Positions 8,503 to 17,037 are shown, numbered from the stretch's first letter. The stretch is 64,000 bases of DNA from Robiginitalea biformata HTCC2501 (GCF_000024125.1 NC_013222.1:620001-684000), one strand, 5' to 3'. Notes: a model not told the origin generated them from the sequence alone. Translations and numbers: made by a program.

Positions 8503-9045
8503 ATGGGACTATTCTCATTCTTTCGTAAAAACGGACACTCCCCAAGTACCAATGGGGAGGAAACTATTACAGTTCCCAAAGACCTGTTTGTAGAGGAATC
8601 TGATCCTTCCGAGTCTGTCAAAATCCATATGAACGGAACCAGCGAAGTAAATCTGGATGCCATCTATTCCTATTTGCAGCAAGATTATGAAACAAGAGGT
8701 TACAATGACGCCCTTACAAATGCTGAGGAGTCCTACAAAAAGGACAACGTAGAATTGATCTACATGGATCTGCGAATTCTCATTGAAAGGGCCTATGCAT
8801 TCTATGAAAACCTCATCGCAAATCTGGATTATCACATTGATACCCGTTCCAGGTCTGGCTTGGTAGACCTAGTTGAGGAACTCAAATCCCGCAAAGAAAC
8901 CGTTCAGAAACACCAGGAGAAAATCCGCGAAATAGAAGCGGGGGTTCAGAATAGTTCAGGTCTAAGCAAACGAGCCGAACTTTCTTATACGCGTGGCTTT
9001 CACAAGGGCTTGGTGGCCATTACCCAATCCCAAATACTAAAATAG
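8503..9045 (+). CDS. Unknown helical protein of the HNH/DUF4407 cluster
   Basis: 180 residues; I do not recognise the family. It begins MGLFSFFRKNG, a short amphipathic hydrophobic/basic stretch that could touch a membrane, then a polar linker, then predicted helices including YSYLQQDYETRGYNDALTNA and a charged coiled-coil-like run DLVEELKSRKETVQKHQEKIR (residues ~125-150). There is no signal peptide or membrane span. The ATG follows the HNH stop by two bases, and the DUF4407 ATG follows its own stop by four, so all three are surely co-transcribed. Its position between a nuclease and a membrane coiled-coil protein makes an adaptor or sensor role plausible, but that is inference only. Confidence 0.65.
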   Translation: MGLFSFFRKNGHSPSTNGEETITVPKDLFVEESDPSESVKIHMNGTSEVNLDAIYSYLQQDYETRGYNDALTNAEESYKKDNVELIYMDLRILIERAYAFYENLIANLDYHIDTRSRSGLVDLVEELKSRKETVQKHQEKIREIEAGVQNSSGLSKRAELSYTRGFHKGLVAITQSQILK

Positions 9046-9049
9046 AGCA

Positions 9050-10018
9050 ATGAAAGATTGGTGGCTGAAATTAGGTTGTTTCCTTACAGGTTACAACTAT
9101 TACTTACTGAAGAATTCGAGCGAAGCAAGTGCAAAATCTGTTAAGAAATACCTCTCGGCAATTTTGATCATTAGTATTCTTTGGGCCTTCATAGGGTATT
9201 CTTTTGCAAAGCGCTATTTAAAAACCGATGATGTAGTGTCGATCATCGTTGCACTTATAATGGTTATTGTGGTTATTCAAATTGAACGACAAATAATTTT
9301 AAATATCTCCCAAAGCATTTGGCCAAAATTATTTCGCGGTCTTATTGCTATTGTGATGGCAATCATCGGGTCCGTCATCATTGACCAAATCGTTTTCAAG
9401 GAGGATGTTGAAAAGATAAAGATTGCTGAAATTCAATCTCAAGTAGATGAGGTTGTTCCGGCCAGAACAAGAATTATACAACAACAAATCTTTGATTTGG
9501 ACAGTCTAATCACTGTTAAGGAAAATGCGCTCGCAACCACGCAACAGGAGTTCGCCGAGAAGCCCCAGATACGTTCTGTCTTAGTAGAAACAAGGGAGGA
9601 ATTGGTCCAGGAAGAAGATAGTTCAGGTCAGCTCCAAGATGTAAAAATTCAACTTAAGGATTATAAAACACATCTAATTTCCAACCCAATCGGAGCGCAA
9701 ATTCCAGTACTCGATGAACAGATTCAAGAGCACCGCAGAATGCGCATGGCCAAGGAAGACGAAATTGTTAATATTCGGGCTCAAACCGAGAAAGAACTTA
9801 GCGAGAAAACCGGACTTTTGGATGAGATAACAATACTCTTCAAAATCATACTATCGAGTTGGATAGCGGGAGTAGTTTGGGGTTGTATATTCCTGTTTTT
9901 CTTGTCGATAGAGTTGTTCGTCCTGATCAGTAAATCATTCGAATCCGACTCTGACTACGATCGATTAGTTCGACATCAAAAAGAGATGAAACTCAAGATG
10001 ATTGCTAAAATGGAATAG
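9050..10018 (+). CDS. DUF4407 membrane coiled-coil protein
   Basis: 322 residues with the DUF4407 layout: an N-terminal WWLKLGCFLTGYN motif, three closely spaced membrane segments (about residues 35-55, 62-80, 93-112), a long charged coiled coil (about 125-255, starting KIAEIQSQVDEVVPARTR), and a final membrane segment (about 262-290, SSWIAGVVWGCIFLFFLSIE). The function of DUF4407 is not established, to my knowledge. The architecture resembles membrane-anchored sensors or effectors. It is last in a three-gene operon behind an HNH nuclease and an unknown helical protein. Codon use is AT-rich, like the helicase gene nearby. Confidence 0.8.
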   Translation: MKDWWLKLGCFLTGYNYYLLKNSSEASAKSVKKYLSAILIISILWAFIGYSFAKRYLKTDDVVSIIVALIMVIVVIQIERQIILNISQSIWPKLFRGLIAIVMAIIGSVIIDQIVFKEDVEKIKIAEIQSQVDEVVPARTRIIQQQIFDLDSLITVKENALATTQQEFAEKPQIRSVLVETREELVQEEDSSGQLQDVKIQLKDYKTHLISNPIGAQIPVLDEQIQEHRRMRMAKEDEIVNIRAQTEKELSEKTGLLDEITILFKIILSSWIAGVVWGCIFLFFLSIELFVLISKSFESDSDYDRLVRHQKEMKLKMIAKME

Positions 10019-10187
10019 CCTAATTATCTATACCAAATAATCGAATTGTCCAATCTCGTGCGGAATCCCGTAAGGAACCATGTTTTTATCCTGCTACTTT
10101 CGCTTCCAGATTGTCAATTGGAGTCCAGAAACCAATCAAACGGGGTGCAACTGAAAAACCTTACGAGTAGGACCCAATCGTACCTTT

Positions 10188-10934
10188 ATGAAGCGAGCAT
10201 TTCTATTTTTCATAATCCTACCCTTTATCAGCTGCAGCGACTCTGTTTCCAATGAATTTGAAGCAGTGAATGGCAATGTCGAGGAGCGGCGTCTACAATC
10301 CATTTCGGTTGTATCCCCTCAGCGCCCTGAGGATAATAAATACTTTCTTTTCACATACGATGGTCAGGGACGGCTTACGTCTTTTACCGATAGTGAGGAA
10401 ACCGCAGTTGTGCTCTATGAAGATAATTCCGTTAGTGGCTTTGCAGATTCCTATGGAACCATTGGCATAGAGGAATTATATGCCTCCCCTTACGATGCAT
10501 TTAGCACAGGACAGGTAGAGGAGTATGACAATAAGGGCAATCCACGAATACTCTCTTTCCTTGAGCCGGTTTATGATTATGAATTAAACACGGTCGTTCA
10601 AGAGCAGTACACCCTGGAAATAAGTTACGATGAGCAACCCAATCCTTATTATTATACGCTGGAATCCGCCGGCCTTATTAATGTACTCGATCGGATTCAA
10701 CTTAATTTTGGAATGGCTCCTCAACCAGAGGAGTTGATACGGGCACGCCTGCTTTTTCCGCTTAATAATCCCTCTCAATTGGTTTATCGAGATGAAGCAG
10801 GGGAGATTGTACATACTGTTAATGTAGACTACAACTACGAGGGGGATTATCCAACCTCCGCAACAATAATTGCTCTATCTCCACAAAGCGGCAGTTCCGC
10901 AAATCTATCCGTAACTTTTCAATATAGAAACTAA
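10188..10934 (+). CDS. Lipoprotein of unknown function
   Basis: 248 residues with a type II signal peptide ending in PFISC (lipid Cys at 16). The mature part is rich in Tyr, Asp and Glu and reads like repeated beta-strand units: KYFLFTYDGQGRLTSF, QVEEYDNKGNPRILSF, YTLEISYDEQPNPYYYT and HTVNVDYNYEGDYPTSA. These Y-D-x-x-G-x pairs recall the YD-type or DUF4595-like beta repeats of flavobacterial cell-surface lipoproteins, but I cannot name a family with confidence. It probably sits on the outer membrane. It lies 169 bases after the DUF4407 gene with no clear operon link. Confidence 0.65.
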   Translation: MKRAFLFFIILPFISCSDSVSNEFEAVNGNVEERRLQSISVVSPQRPEDNKYFLFTYDGQGRLTSFTDSEETAVVLYEDNSVSGFADSYGTIGIEELYASPYDAFSTGQVEEYDNKGNPRILSFLEPVYDYELNTVVQEQYTLEISYDEQPNPYYYTLESAGLINVLDRIQLNFGMAPQPEELIRARLLFPLNNPSQLVYRDEAGEIVHTVNVDYNYEGDYPTSATIIALSPQSGSSANLSVTFQYRN

Positions 10935-10979
10935 GAAGTGGCTTGCTGCGTTTAGATATCTGAAACCAACTAGATAGTC

Positions 10980-11489
10980 ATGTCAAACGCACATACCTCT
11001 ATTCTAATTTCGTTATGCTGCTTGTTTCTTTCAGCCTGGCAACCTGTGGTCGTTGGTGCCGAGTTTAATTCACAAGCCAAGATAGAGGAACTAACTGGAA
11101 GAGTAGTGGGAATAACGGATGGTGATACGTTTACTCTACTCAAACATGATTCCACCACCGTAAAGATTCGCTTGGCCAGCATTGATTGCCCGGAGCGTAA
11201 ACAAGCATATTCGGCGAAGGCCAAGGAATTTGTTTCGAATGCCATTTTTGGTAAAGAGGTACGTGTAGAAATTCAAAGTTTCGACCGATATCGCCGTGCT
11301 ATTGCTCTGGTATACTATGGCCGGAAATGCCTTAATGAAGAATTACTCAAGAACGGGTTTGCCTGGCATTATAAGAAATACTCAAAAGACGCGCGGCTGC
11401 AATCTATGGAAGATAAGGCCCGAAAATTACGGAGAGGCTTATGGGCCGATGCGCATCCGGTAGCACCGTGGAATTGGCGGGAGCGGTAA
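10980..11489 (+). CDS. Secreted thermonuclease (staphylococcal nuclease fold)
   Basis: 169 residues. A hydrophobic leader (residues ~7-27) precedes an SNase domain with its canonical motifs: VVGITDGDTF (metal-binding D48), KIRLASIDCPE (R64, D69, E72, matching R35/D40/E43 of the S. aureus enzyme), QAYSAKAKEF, FDRYRRAIALVY (Arg corresponding to R87), NEELLKNGFAWHYKKY and ARKLRRGLWAD. All catalytic positions are therefore present. The family cuts single- and double-stranded DNA and RNA with Ca2+ outside the cytoplasm. It is convergent with the small minus-strand gene that follows, with the two stop codons directly adjacent. Confidence 0.9.
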   Translation: MSNAHTSILISLCCLFLSAWQPVVVGAEFNSQAKIEELTGRVVGITDGDTFTLLKHDSTTVKIRLASIDCPERKQAYSAKAKEFVSNAIFGKEVRVEIQSFDRYRRAIALVYYGRKCLNEELLKNGFAWHYKKYSKDARLQSMEDKARKLRRGLWADAHPVAPWNWRER

Positions 11490-11714
11490 TTAGTCTTCAT
11501 AACCACAAAGGGTCCTTCCCAGTTCCCTGGCTTCTTCGATGGTTACTTTGTAGGTCTGGGTAGAGCAGCGTGAAAGCCCGTGGCACGAAGCCTTGAGGTG
11601 GTAGCGTTTGCTTTGAGGTCCCTTGCATATATACACGTCCCCAAAGTCGTCACTCCCACCGGATATTAAAAGGAGGCCGGCTCCCACTACGACGCCTGCA
11701 AAAAACTTTCTCAT
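11490..11714 (-). CDS. Small exported Cys-rich protein
   Basis: 74 residues. A signal or anchor segment (FFAGVVVGAGLLLISGG) is followed by a compact domain: VYICKGPQSKRYH, ASCHGLSRCSTQTYKV, EEARELGRTLCGYED. Five Cys plus two His in this order recall small flavobacterial proteins with a C...YH...C-x-GL-x-x-C...EA...G-R-T-x-C pattern, which suggests a metal-bound or disulfide-stabilised knuckle. That domain type is often seen, in my recollection, near or fused to SNase-like nucleases, and here its stop codon abuts that of an SNase gene on the other strand. Function unknown. Confidence 0.65.
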   Translation of the reverse strand: MRKFFAGVVVGAGLLLISGGSDDFGDVYICKGPQSKRYHLKASCHGLSRCSTQTYKVTIEEARELGRTLCGYED

Positions 11715-11787
11715 GGTTCCACTGCATTTACCTAGCAGTTAAATTACAAGAAAATGAGAAAATTAGCTTCCGGGAACCCGTAAACGG

Positions 11788-12474
11788 CTAGTTATTCGGA
11801 TAGGTGGGGCAGATGTATTTTTTGATCATGTATTCGGTAATGGGGTCCAGGGTCTTGCCAGTCTCCGGGTGCCGGCCCAAGTCCGTAAAGTATTCCAACT
11901 CCCCATCTGGGTTCCTGCCATACCACAACAGCTCCAACTTATTCCCATCAAAGAATTCATAGGAACAATCCGGCTCCACTTTTCGAAAATGATCCAGCCG
12001 ATCCTGGTTGATCTTTTTAAGGTCCGATAACTTATAGGTCTCCAGGTCCATGGGTACCACCTCGTAATGATCTTCCACCCAAATCATCATTTTGGTCTGG
12101 AATGGGTTTTCAAAAAGCACCCATAATACCAAGGCAATGACACCTACACCTGCCAGGTAATACCAAACACGCGTATTCCTGCGCGGTCTATTAATTGTAA
12201 GTGGGCTACCCCCTTCAAGGGAGTTTAAAAAATCACGGTATGTATCATATCCCAGATAACCCGCCAGGCCGTCCACCACATGGGCGGGCAATTCAAAATC
12301 ATCGCTCCCTTGTTGCACCTCGTTGAAGTAGTTCCGCAAACTGCGCTCCCCATAGGGCTGTTTGGTGCGCTCCTCAATGGTATCTGAAAGAAATTGGGCG
12401 CGCCGTAGAACCTTTTCGGATCCGGTATCTCTTTGCGCCTGGTCGAAAGCTTGTTTCAGCAGCTCAGCGTGCAT
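11788..12474 (-). CDS. Membrane protein with N-terminal helical domain, unknown function
   Basis: 228 residues from the ATG at 12474. An upstream in-frame extension to 12732 exists but its sequence is Pro/Gly/Arg-rich and unlike the family, so I use the internal start, which gives the expected beginning MHAELLKQAFDQAQRDTG. The N-terminal ~90 residues (RAQFLSDTIEERTKQPYGERSLRNYF, VVDGLAGYLGYDTYRDFLNSL) match a helical domain often found at the start of flavobacterial one-membrane-span proteins. One membrane segment follows (VWYYLAGVGVIALVLWVLF), then a C-terminal soluble domain of unknown role ending in ICPTYPNN. The N-terminal half is probably cytoplasmic. It is divergent from the peptide/kinase locus. 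Confidence 0.7.
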   Translation of the reverse strand: MHAELLKQAFDQAQRDTGSEKVLRRAQFLSDTIEERTKQPYGERSLRNYFNEVQQGSDDFELPAHVVDGLAGYLGYDTYRDFLNSLEGGSPLTINRPRRNTRVWYYLAGVGVIALVLWVLFENPFQTKMMIWVEDHYEVVPMDLETYKLSDLKKINQDRLDHFRKVEPDCSYEFFDGNKLELLWYGRNPDGELEYFTDLGRHPETGKTLDPITEYMIKKYICPTYPNN

Positions 12475-12744
12475 AGTTGGTTGATTTCCAAGTCGGAATA
12501 AAGCTACAAAATCCCTGGAAATCCTATGGAAACTACTTTCCATAAACCTTCCATTCTCCTTCCACCCTTTCCACCTCCTATACCCTTGATTTGTCTTCGG
12601 AGTTCGGCCTGGCAGCTCTGAGCAGGGAGAAGGGAAGTACCTGCCCACCTGCCTGGCCCCTCCATACTTCCCTCCCTTAAGGGCCAAAAATTCAGCCACG
12701 AGCTGAGGTGACCGGCCTATGTCCAATTTCAAAATTCCAATAAG

Positions 12745-12906
12745 ATGAAAAAAGTAGTTTTTATCCTGGCCATGCTGTTATCCAGCAGCTTATTCTTTGC
12801 CTGTTCCGACAACTCCTATGCAGGGGATGACACGCTCTATGAGCAGGCCAACGGAGGTGACGATGACGGCGAGGTGAATGACGATCCGGATGATGGCGAC
12901 AACTAA
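12745..12906 (+). CDS. Small acidic lipopeptide upstream of the kinase
   Basis: 53 residues: a lipoprotein signal peptide (MKKVVFILAMLLSSSLFFAC, lipid Cys 20) and a 34-residue mature part with 13 Asp/Glu and no Lys or Arg, ending GEVNDDPDDGDN. The gene is 37 bases upstream of the TPR kinase gene and on the same strand, so the two are probably one transcript. The conserved pairing is supported by the truncated copy at 360-468, which keeps the end of this gene, the identical spacer and the kinase start. A role as ligand or modulator of the TPR-containing periplasmic part of the kinase is an attractive inference but is unproven. Confidence 0.6.
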   Translation: MKKVVFILAMLLSSSLFFACSDNSYAGDDTLYEQANGGDDDGEVNDDPDDGDN

Positions 12907-12976
12907 TCCGTAGCGTCCATTCAATTCCTTTTATCTTAGGGGAATGAAACGAACCTTCGTTTTGTTCCCCTTTTTT
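12868..12976 (+). repeat. Direct repeat, right copy (peptide/kinase junction)
   Basis: Partner of 360-468: 88 identical bases, one mismatch, then 20 identical bases. Recombination between the two copies would delete 12,508 bases, from the truncated kinase through the minus-strand membrane protein gene. Confidence 0.9.
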
Positions 12977-14920
12977 GTGACCCTGCTCGGTCTCTGGCTG
13001 GTGGGTTGCCAGCCCGGGACGGATGCGTCCGGAGGAGATGGCGCCGGGTCTGATTCCTTGTGGAGCCGCTATCTGGAGCGCTACGATTCAGACGTGCTGG
13101 GCACAGCGGAAAAACTCGCGGCCAACGGCGAATTGCTCCGGGGTTCAGCGGGATTGCCGGATACGGTCCGGTCCGTTTTATTCCAGCATCGGGCAGCCCT
13201 GTTCCGGCGGGAAAACCAGCTGGATTCCGCCTTGCGCTACTTAAATGAGAACCTCACCCTTACCCAAGCCCTGGGCGATACCACCCGGATTGCCGACGCC
13301 CACTACCGCCTGGGTTTTTACTACCGGCTGGCAGAGGAGCCTTCCCGCTCGCTGGAGCATAATTATCAGGCCGTAGAACAATACAAAGCACTGGGTGACA
13401 GCATCCAGGTGGGGCGCAAAAGCCTGAACCTGGCAAATTTGTTGAATGCCCTGGGGAATTATTCGGAAGCTGAGACCATTGCGGTGGAGGGGTTGGAATA
13501 TATCGAGAACAGCCCCCAGATAATGGGCAGTCCGGAAATCCGGAACTATGTGGCCGGGCTCTACAATGCCCTGGCCATAGCCACCAAGGAATTGCGCAAC
13601 TACCCGGAGGCGCTTGCCTGGTATGAGAAAAGCCTGGAACTGCAACCAGACGGGGAGGCAGCCCTGAACATCCGCCACAATGTGGCCGTGGTGCTTACCC
13701 ATATGGATTCCCTTCAGGCAGCCCGGGCCCTGAGCCGTGAGCTCGCCGGGGACAGCCTGTTAAACGATCCCGAAAACGCCCGGCTCCGCGCCCGGATCAT
13801 CGACCAGCTGGGGCATATCCAGGGAAGGCTTAATCTGCCCGGGGCCGAGGAAAACCTGCAAACGGCCCTGAATATCCGGCAGGAACTCGCGTACACCCAG
13901 GGGGTCCTTAGCAGCTACCTGCACCTGGGGGAATTCTACCGGGAGCGGAGCCCGGCCCGGGCCCGGGAGATGGCGCAGGCGGCCTACCATATCGCCCGGG
14001 AACTGGAAAACCCGAACGACCGGCTTACCAGCCTGGCGCTGCTCATTGACGTGGTTCCGAACCCTGCCGGCTATGCCCGCGCCTATACCCGCCTCTCGGA
14101 CAGCCTGCAGCAGGTGCGGCGGCAGACAAAGGACCAATTTGCGAAGGTCCGCTATGAATCGGAGAAAAACCTGCGAAACTACCTGATTGCCCGGCGGGAG
14201 GCCAGTGAAAATTCCCTCCAACTGGAACGGTCGCAAAACCGGAATTTGCTGCTGCTGAGTTTTCTCGGCCTCCTGCTGATCTCCGGGTTTTTTATCTATC
14301 GCTACCTGCGGCTGCGCCACCGCAAACGGGAGATCCAGGCGGTGTACGCCACCGAAAGCCGCATCTCCAAAAAGGTACACGACGAACTGGCCAACGACAT
14401 CTTTAACCTGTTGAATGCGGCCGTGGCCTTCCCCCGGAAAAACCGGGAGGAGCTCCAGGATTTTGTAAACCGCCTGGACCAGCTCTACCAAAAATCCCGG
14501 GAGATTTCCCGGGACAGCGCCGAGATTCCAACGGGTCCGAAATTCAAAACCGTGCTCAGCTCGCTCATCGAGATCTACTCGTCCGAGACGGTGCGCATCA
14601 TCACCCAGGGGTTTGAATCGATTCCCTGGGAGGCCATTTCGCCGGACAAACAGGTGAATATCTACCGCGCCCTGCAGGAAATCCTGGTGAACATGAAAAA
14701 GCACAGCGGGGCCACGCTGGTGCTGCTGGAATTCCGGCAGGAGAAGAAAAGCCTGACCATCCGCTACAAGGATAACGGGGTGGGCTTCCCGGAAGAAGCG
14801 CCCTTACGGCAGGGCGGCCTGGCGAATACGGGAAACCGTATTGAGGCGCTGGGCGGAAGGATTACTTTTGAGACAAGCGTTCCACAGGGGGTGGTGATTT
14901 TACTGACCCTTCCCGTTTAA
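12944..14920 (+). CDS. TPR-containing sensor histidine kinase
   Basis: 658 residues. Lipoprotein-like signal (LVGC, Cys 22), then a periplasmic array of about seven TPRs (residues ~80-400; for example AHYRLGFYYRLAEEPSRSL and NALAIATKELRNYPEALAWY), a coiled linker, one membrane span (residues ~434-455), a HisKA_3-like dimerisation helix with H479 in KKVHDELAND, and a HATPase_c domain with N583 (EILVNMKKHSGA), DNGVGF (610-615) and GGLANTGNRIEALGG. Autophosphorylation at H479 and transfer to the response regulator 14 bases downstream is expected. TPR kinases of this class are common in Bacteroidota; their ligands are mostly unknown. A short acidic lipopeptide gene lies directly upstream. Confidence 0.9.
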   Translation: MKRTFVLFPFFVTLLGLWLVGCQPGTDASGGDGAGSDSLWSRYLERYDSDVLGTAEKLAANGELLRGSAGLPDTVRSVLFQHRAALFRRENQLDSALRYLNENLTLTQALGDTTRIADAHYRLGFYYRLAEEPSRSLEHNYQAVEQYKALGDSIQVGRKSLNLANLLNALGNYSEAETIAVEGLEYIENSPQIMGSPEIRNYVAGLYNALAIATKELRNYPEALAWYEKSLELQPDGEAALNIRHNVAVVLTHMDSLQAARALSRELAGDSLLNDPENARLRARIIDQLGHIQGRLNLPGAEENLQTALNIRQELAYTQGVLSSYLHLGEFYRERSPARAREMAQAAYHIARELENPNDRLTSLALLIDVVPNPAGYARAYTRLSDSLQQVRRQTKDQFAKVRYESEKNLRNYLIARREASENSLQLERSQNRNLLLLSFLGLLLISGFFIYRYLRLRHRKREIQAVYATESRISKKVHDELANDIFNLLNAAVAFPRKNREELQDFVNRLDQLYQKSREISRDSAEIPTGPKFKTVLSSLIEIYSSETVRIITQGFESIPWEAISPDKQVNIYRALQEILVNMKKHSGATLVLLEFRQEKKSLTIRYKDNGVGFPEEAPLRQGGLANTGNRIEALGGRITFETSVPQGVVILLTLPV

Positions 14921-14934
14921 TAGTGCTTGCAGCT

Positions 14935-15600
14935 ATGTTTAAAAAAGTACTGGTAGTAGAGGATATCGATTCCATCAACATTGGGCTTACCAAGACCCTT
15001 GGGGAGGCTTTTGACTTCGACATTGACCACGCCAAGTTTTGCGACAAGGCGAGCCTGAAGATCACCAAGGCGCTGCTGGACAAGGAGCCCTACGACCTGC
15101 TGATCACGGACCTGTCCTTTAAATCCAACGGGCAGGAGGGAAAGATCCAAAGCGGGGAAGACCTCATCCGGGAGGTCCGCGCCAAACAACCCAACCTGAA
15201 GACGATTATCTACTCCATCGAAGACCGCCCGTTTAAACTCAAGGAATTTATTACGGACCTCAAGGTAGACGGGTACGTGCTCAAGGGCCGGAACAGTTCC
15301 CGGGAAATGGTGGAGGCCATCAAAGAGGTGGCTGCCGGCACGCTGTATGTGTCTCAGGACATCATGCAATCCATCCACACGTCCCCCACCCTGGAAATCG
15401 ACGACTTTGACCTGGAACTCCTCAAGGAACTCGCCGACGGCTACTCCCAGCAGGAAATTTCAAAGCACTTCCAAACCCGGGGGATTACCCCTGCCTCCTT
15501 AAGCAGCATCGAAAAACGCATCAACCGCCTGAAGGACTACTTTATGGCCCGCAACACCACCCACCTGGTAGCGCTGGCCAAGGATATGGGGTTGATGTGA
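14935..15600 (+). CDS. Response regulator with LuxR-like output domain
   Basis: 221 residues from ATG 14935 (a GTG at 14923 is in frame, but MFKKVLVVED is the normal family start). The receiver domain has E9/D10 for Mg2+, phospho-acceptor D59 in LLITDLSF, and a Lys in GYVLKGR; an insertion SNGQEGKIQSGEDL follows D59. The C-terminal ~65 residues form an HTH (LLKELADGYSQQEISKHF, SLSSIEKRINRLKDYF, THLVALAKDMGLM) of the NarL/LuxR type, with a divergent, longer recognition region. It is the cognate partner of the kinase ending 14 bases upstream. It would bind DNA after phosphorylation; its targets are unknown, but the adjacent exported-protein genes are candidates. Confidence 0.9.
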   Translation: MFKKVLVVEDIDSINIGLTKTLGEAFDFDIDHAKFCDKASLKITKALLDKEPYDLLITDLSFKSNGQEGKIQSGEDLIREVRAKQPNLKTIIYSIEDRPFKLKEFITDLKVDGYVLKGRNSSREMVEAIKEVAAGTLYVSQDIMQSIHTSPTLEIDDFDLELLKELADGYSQQEISKHFQTRGITPASLSSIEKRINRLKDYFMARNTTHLVALAKDMGLM

Positions 15601-15611
15601 AACTACCACCA

Positions 15612-15977
15612 ATGAATTCAATAAAAGTTCTCGCTTTTCTCTTCGTGCTGCTTCTCGCAGGGCAAGGTGTCAACGGGCAAACCTCTTGTGAAGACCTCAT
15701 AGAGTATGTGAAGTCAGAATCGTATGGGTCTACCTACTATAGTTACAACAGTGAGGCTATTCGGCAAGTAACCTTTTACGAGGTGAGGGATGATTCATTT
15801 AATACCTACTATTTCGCAATCGTCCGATTCACCAGCTCCTATACGGACTACATCTACCAGGTGGGGTCTAACACAAAATTCAACTACTCCACGTCTTATC
15901 TCTCAAGTGCAGGAAAGGCATTTTGGAAATACATTCAACCTTACAGTGACGTGTTGGGGTGTGCCCCGGATTTTTGA
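15612..15977 (+). CDS. Small exported protein of unknown function
   Basis: About 121 residues from ATG 15612, 11 bases after the regulator stop; a GTG at 15597 is also in frame. A signal peptide ends at GVNGQ, and the mature part has CEDLIEYVKSESYGSTYYSYNSEAI, VTFYEV, YYFAIVRF and SAGKAFWKYIQPYSDVLGCAPDF, with two Cys that could form a disulfide. I recall similar short proteins in flavobacteria but know no function. Because it directly follows the response regulator it could be a member of the same transcript or a target of it. Confidence 0.65.
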   Translation: MNSIKVLAFLFVLLLAGQGVNGQTSCEDLIEYVKSESYGSTYYSYNSEAIRQVTFYEVRDDSFNTYYFAIVRFTSSYTDYIYQVGSNTKFNYSTSYLSSAGKAFWKYIQPYSDVLGCAPDF

Positions 15978-16032
15978 TCCTTAAAACTTCGGTTTTCGAA
16001 TCTTTTTATATTAAATCTTAAACCATAATCGC

Positions 16033-16758
16033 ATGAAACGATCATTAATCCTCGCATTAGTAGTCCTTTATTTATTTCCTCAAAATGTAAAATCTCAAGA
16101 TGATGGTGCTGCTATTGCAGCAGTGGCTGGTGGATTATTGGCCATTGGGGCAGGAATTGCGGCCGTCGAACAGATGAAGGAACAGGCAGAATTAAACGCA
16201 ACGGAATGGCTCCTAACAAACCATCCTGAGTACACTCAATTTTCGTTGAAAACACTCGATTTTGACGGCAAGAAATTAAAGGATATGTCTGCAACTTCCG
16301 TCATCACATTTAAAATTCAAGAATTTGATATTCGGGACGATGAACCCGAACTCGGGTCAAAGAGAGTCCTATTTGGATTTACGAGTTTTGGATGGATCAA
16401 TGAATACGGAATAAACTTTGATAAGATCCAATGGTTTTTGATTGATTCCCAAGAGTGGATGAATATGATGATGGCATACACCAAAGTTGCATCAGGTGTA
16501 ACGGATGAAAATCGGTTGAGGGAATCCCTTTTGGATGGCAAAGTGGTAAATAGAGGCGTCAGAGCCAGAAATGGGGAGAATATAGAATTCTATAAGATTG
16601 ACGGTGACATGTATCTCGTTACGGACTACTCGCCGGAGATGAAGTTTATCTACAATGAGCGGTCATTAGGTATTTACCTCAAAGAAACCATGAATCTTAT
16701 TCAAATTGGTCGTGGAGACCTTATTAAAATTCACGAGTTTTTCTTCGAAGATAGCTAA
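16033..16758 (+). CDS. Exported protein of unknown function
   Basis: 241 residues. Signal peptide (MKRSLILALVVLYLFPQNVKS) followed by an unusually small and hydrophobic Ala/Gly-rich stretch, DDGAAIAAVAGGLLAIGAGIAAVEQM, which could insert in a membrane, then a soluble domain with alternating strands and helices (TEWLLTNHPEYTQFSLKTLD, VITFKIQEF, VLFGFTSFGW, WFLIDSQEWMNMMMAY). No catalytic motif is apparent. The gene has no close neighbour on its strand: 55 bases separate it from the gene before, and 279 AT-rich bases without a recognisable gene follow. Confidence 0.6.
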   Translation: MKRSLILALVVLYLFPQNVKSQDDGAAIAAVAGGLLAIGAGIAAVEQMKEQAELNATEWLLTNHPEYTQFSLKTLDFDGKKLKDMSATSVITFKIQEFDIRDDEPELGSKRVLFGFTSFGWINEYGINFDKIQWFLIDSQEWMNMMMAYTKVASGVTDENRLRESLLDGKVVNRGVRARNGENIEFYKIDGDMYLVTDYSPEMKFIYNERSLGIYLKETMNLIQIGRGDLIKIHEFFFEDS

Positions 16759-17037
16759 AGAAGTGTTCACTTTATAAGGCTCCTTAATTTTCGAAAAACA
16801 GGGTCTGAAAGGTCGGTGCTTAAAATTTCACGTCCAAAATTGGCTAGAAATTCATTGTATTATTCGTAAAAATAATGTGTTATTATGGGCTTTCATTGCA
16901 ATAAATTTAATTTTTAACTGATAGTGTAGATTTATTCTCATCATTTTCCGCACATTCTTGATTGAAGAGGTTGACAAACTACTTATAAACGGAAGGCACA
17001 TTTTGTTAACTAGTCGTATTGGCTTAATTCAGAAAAA

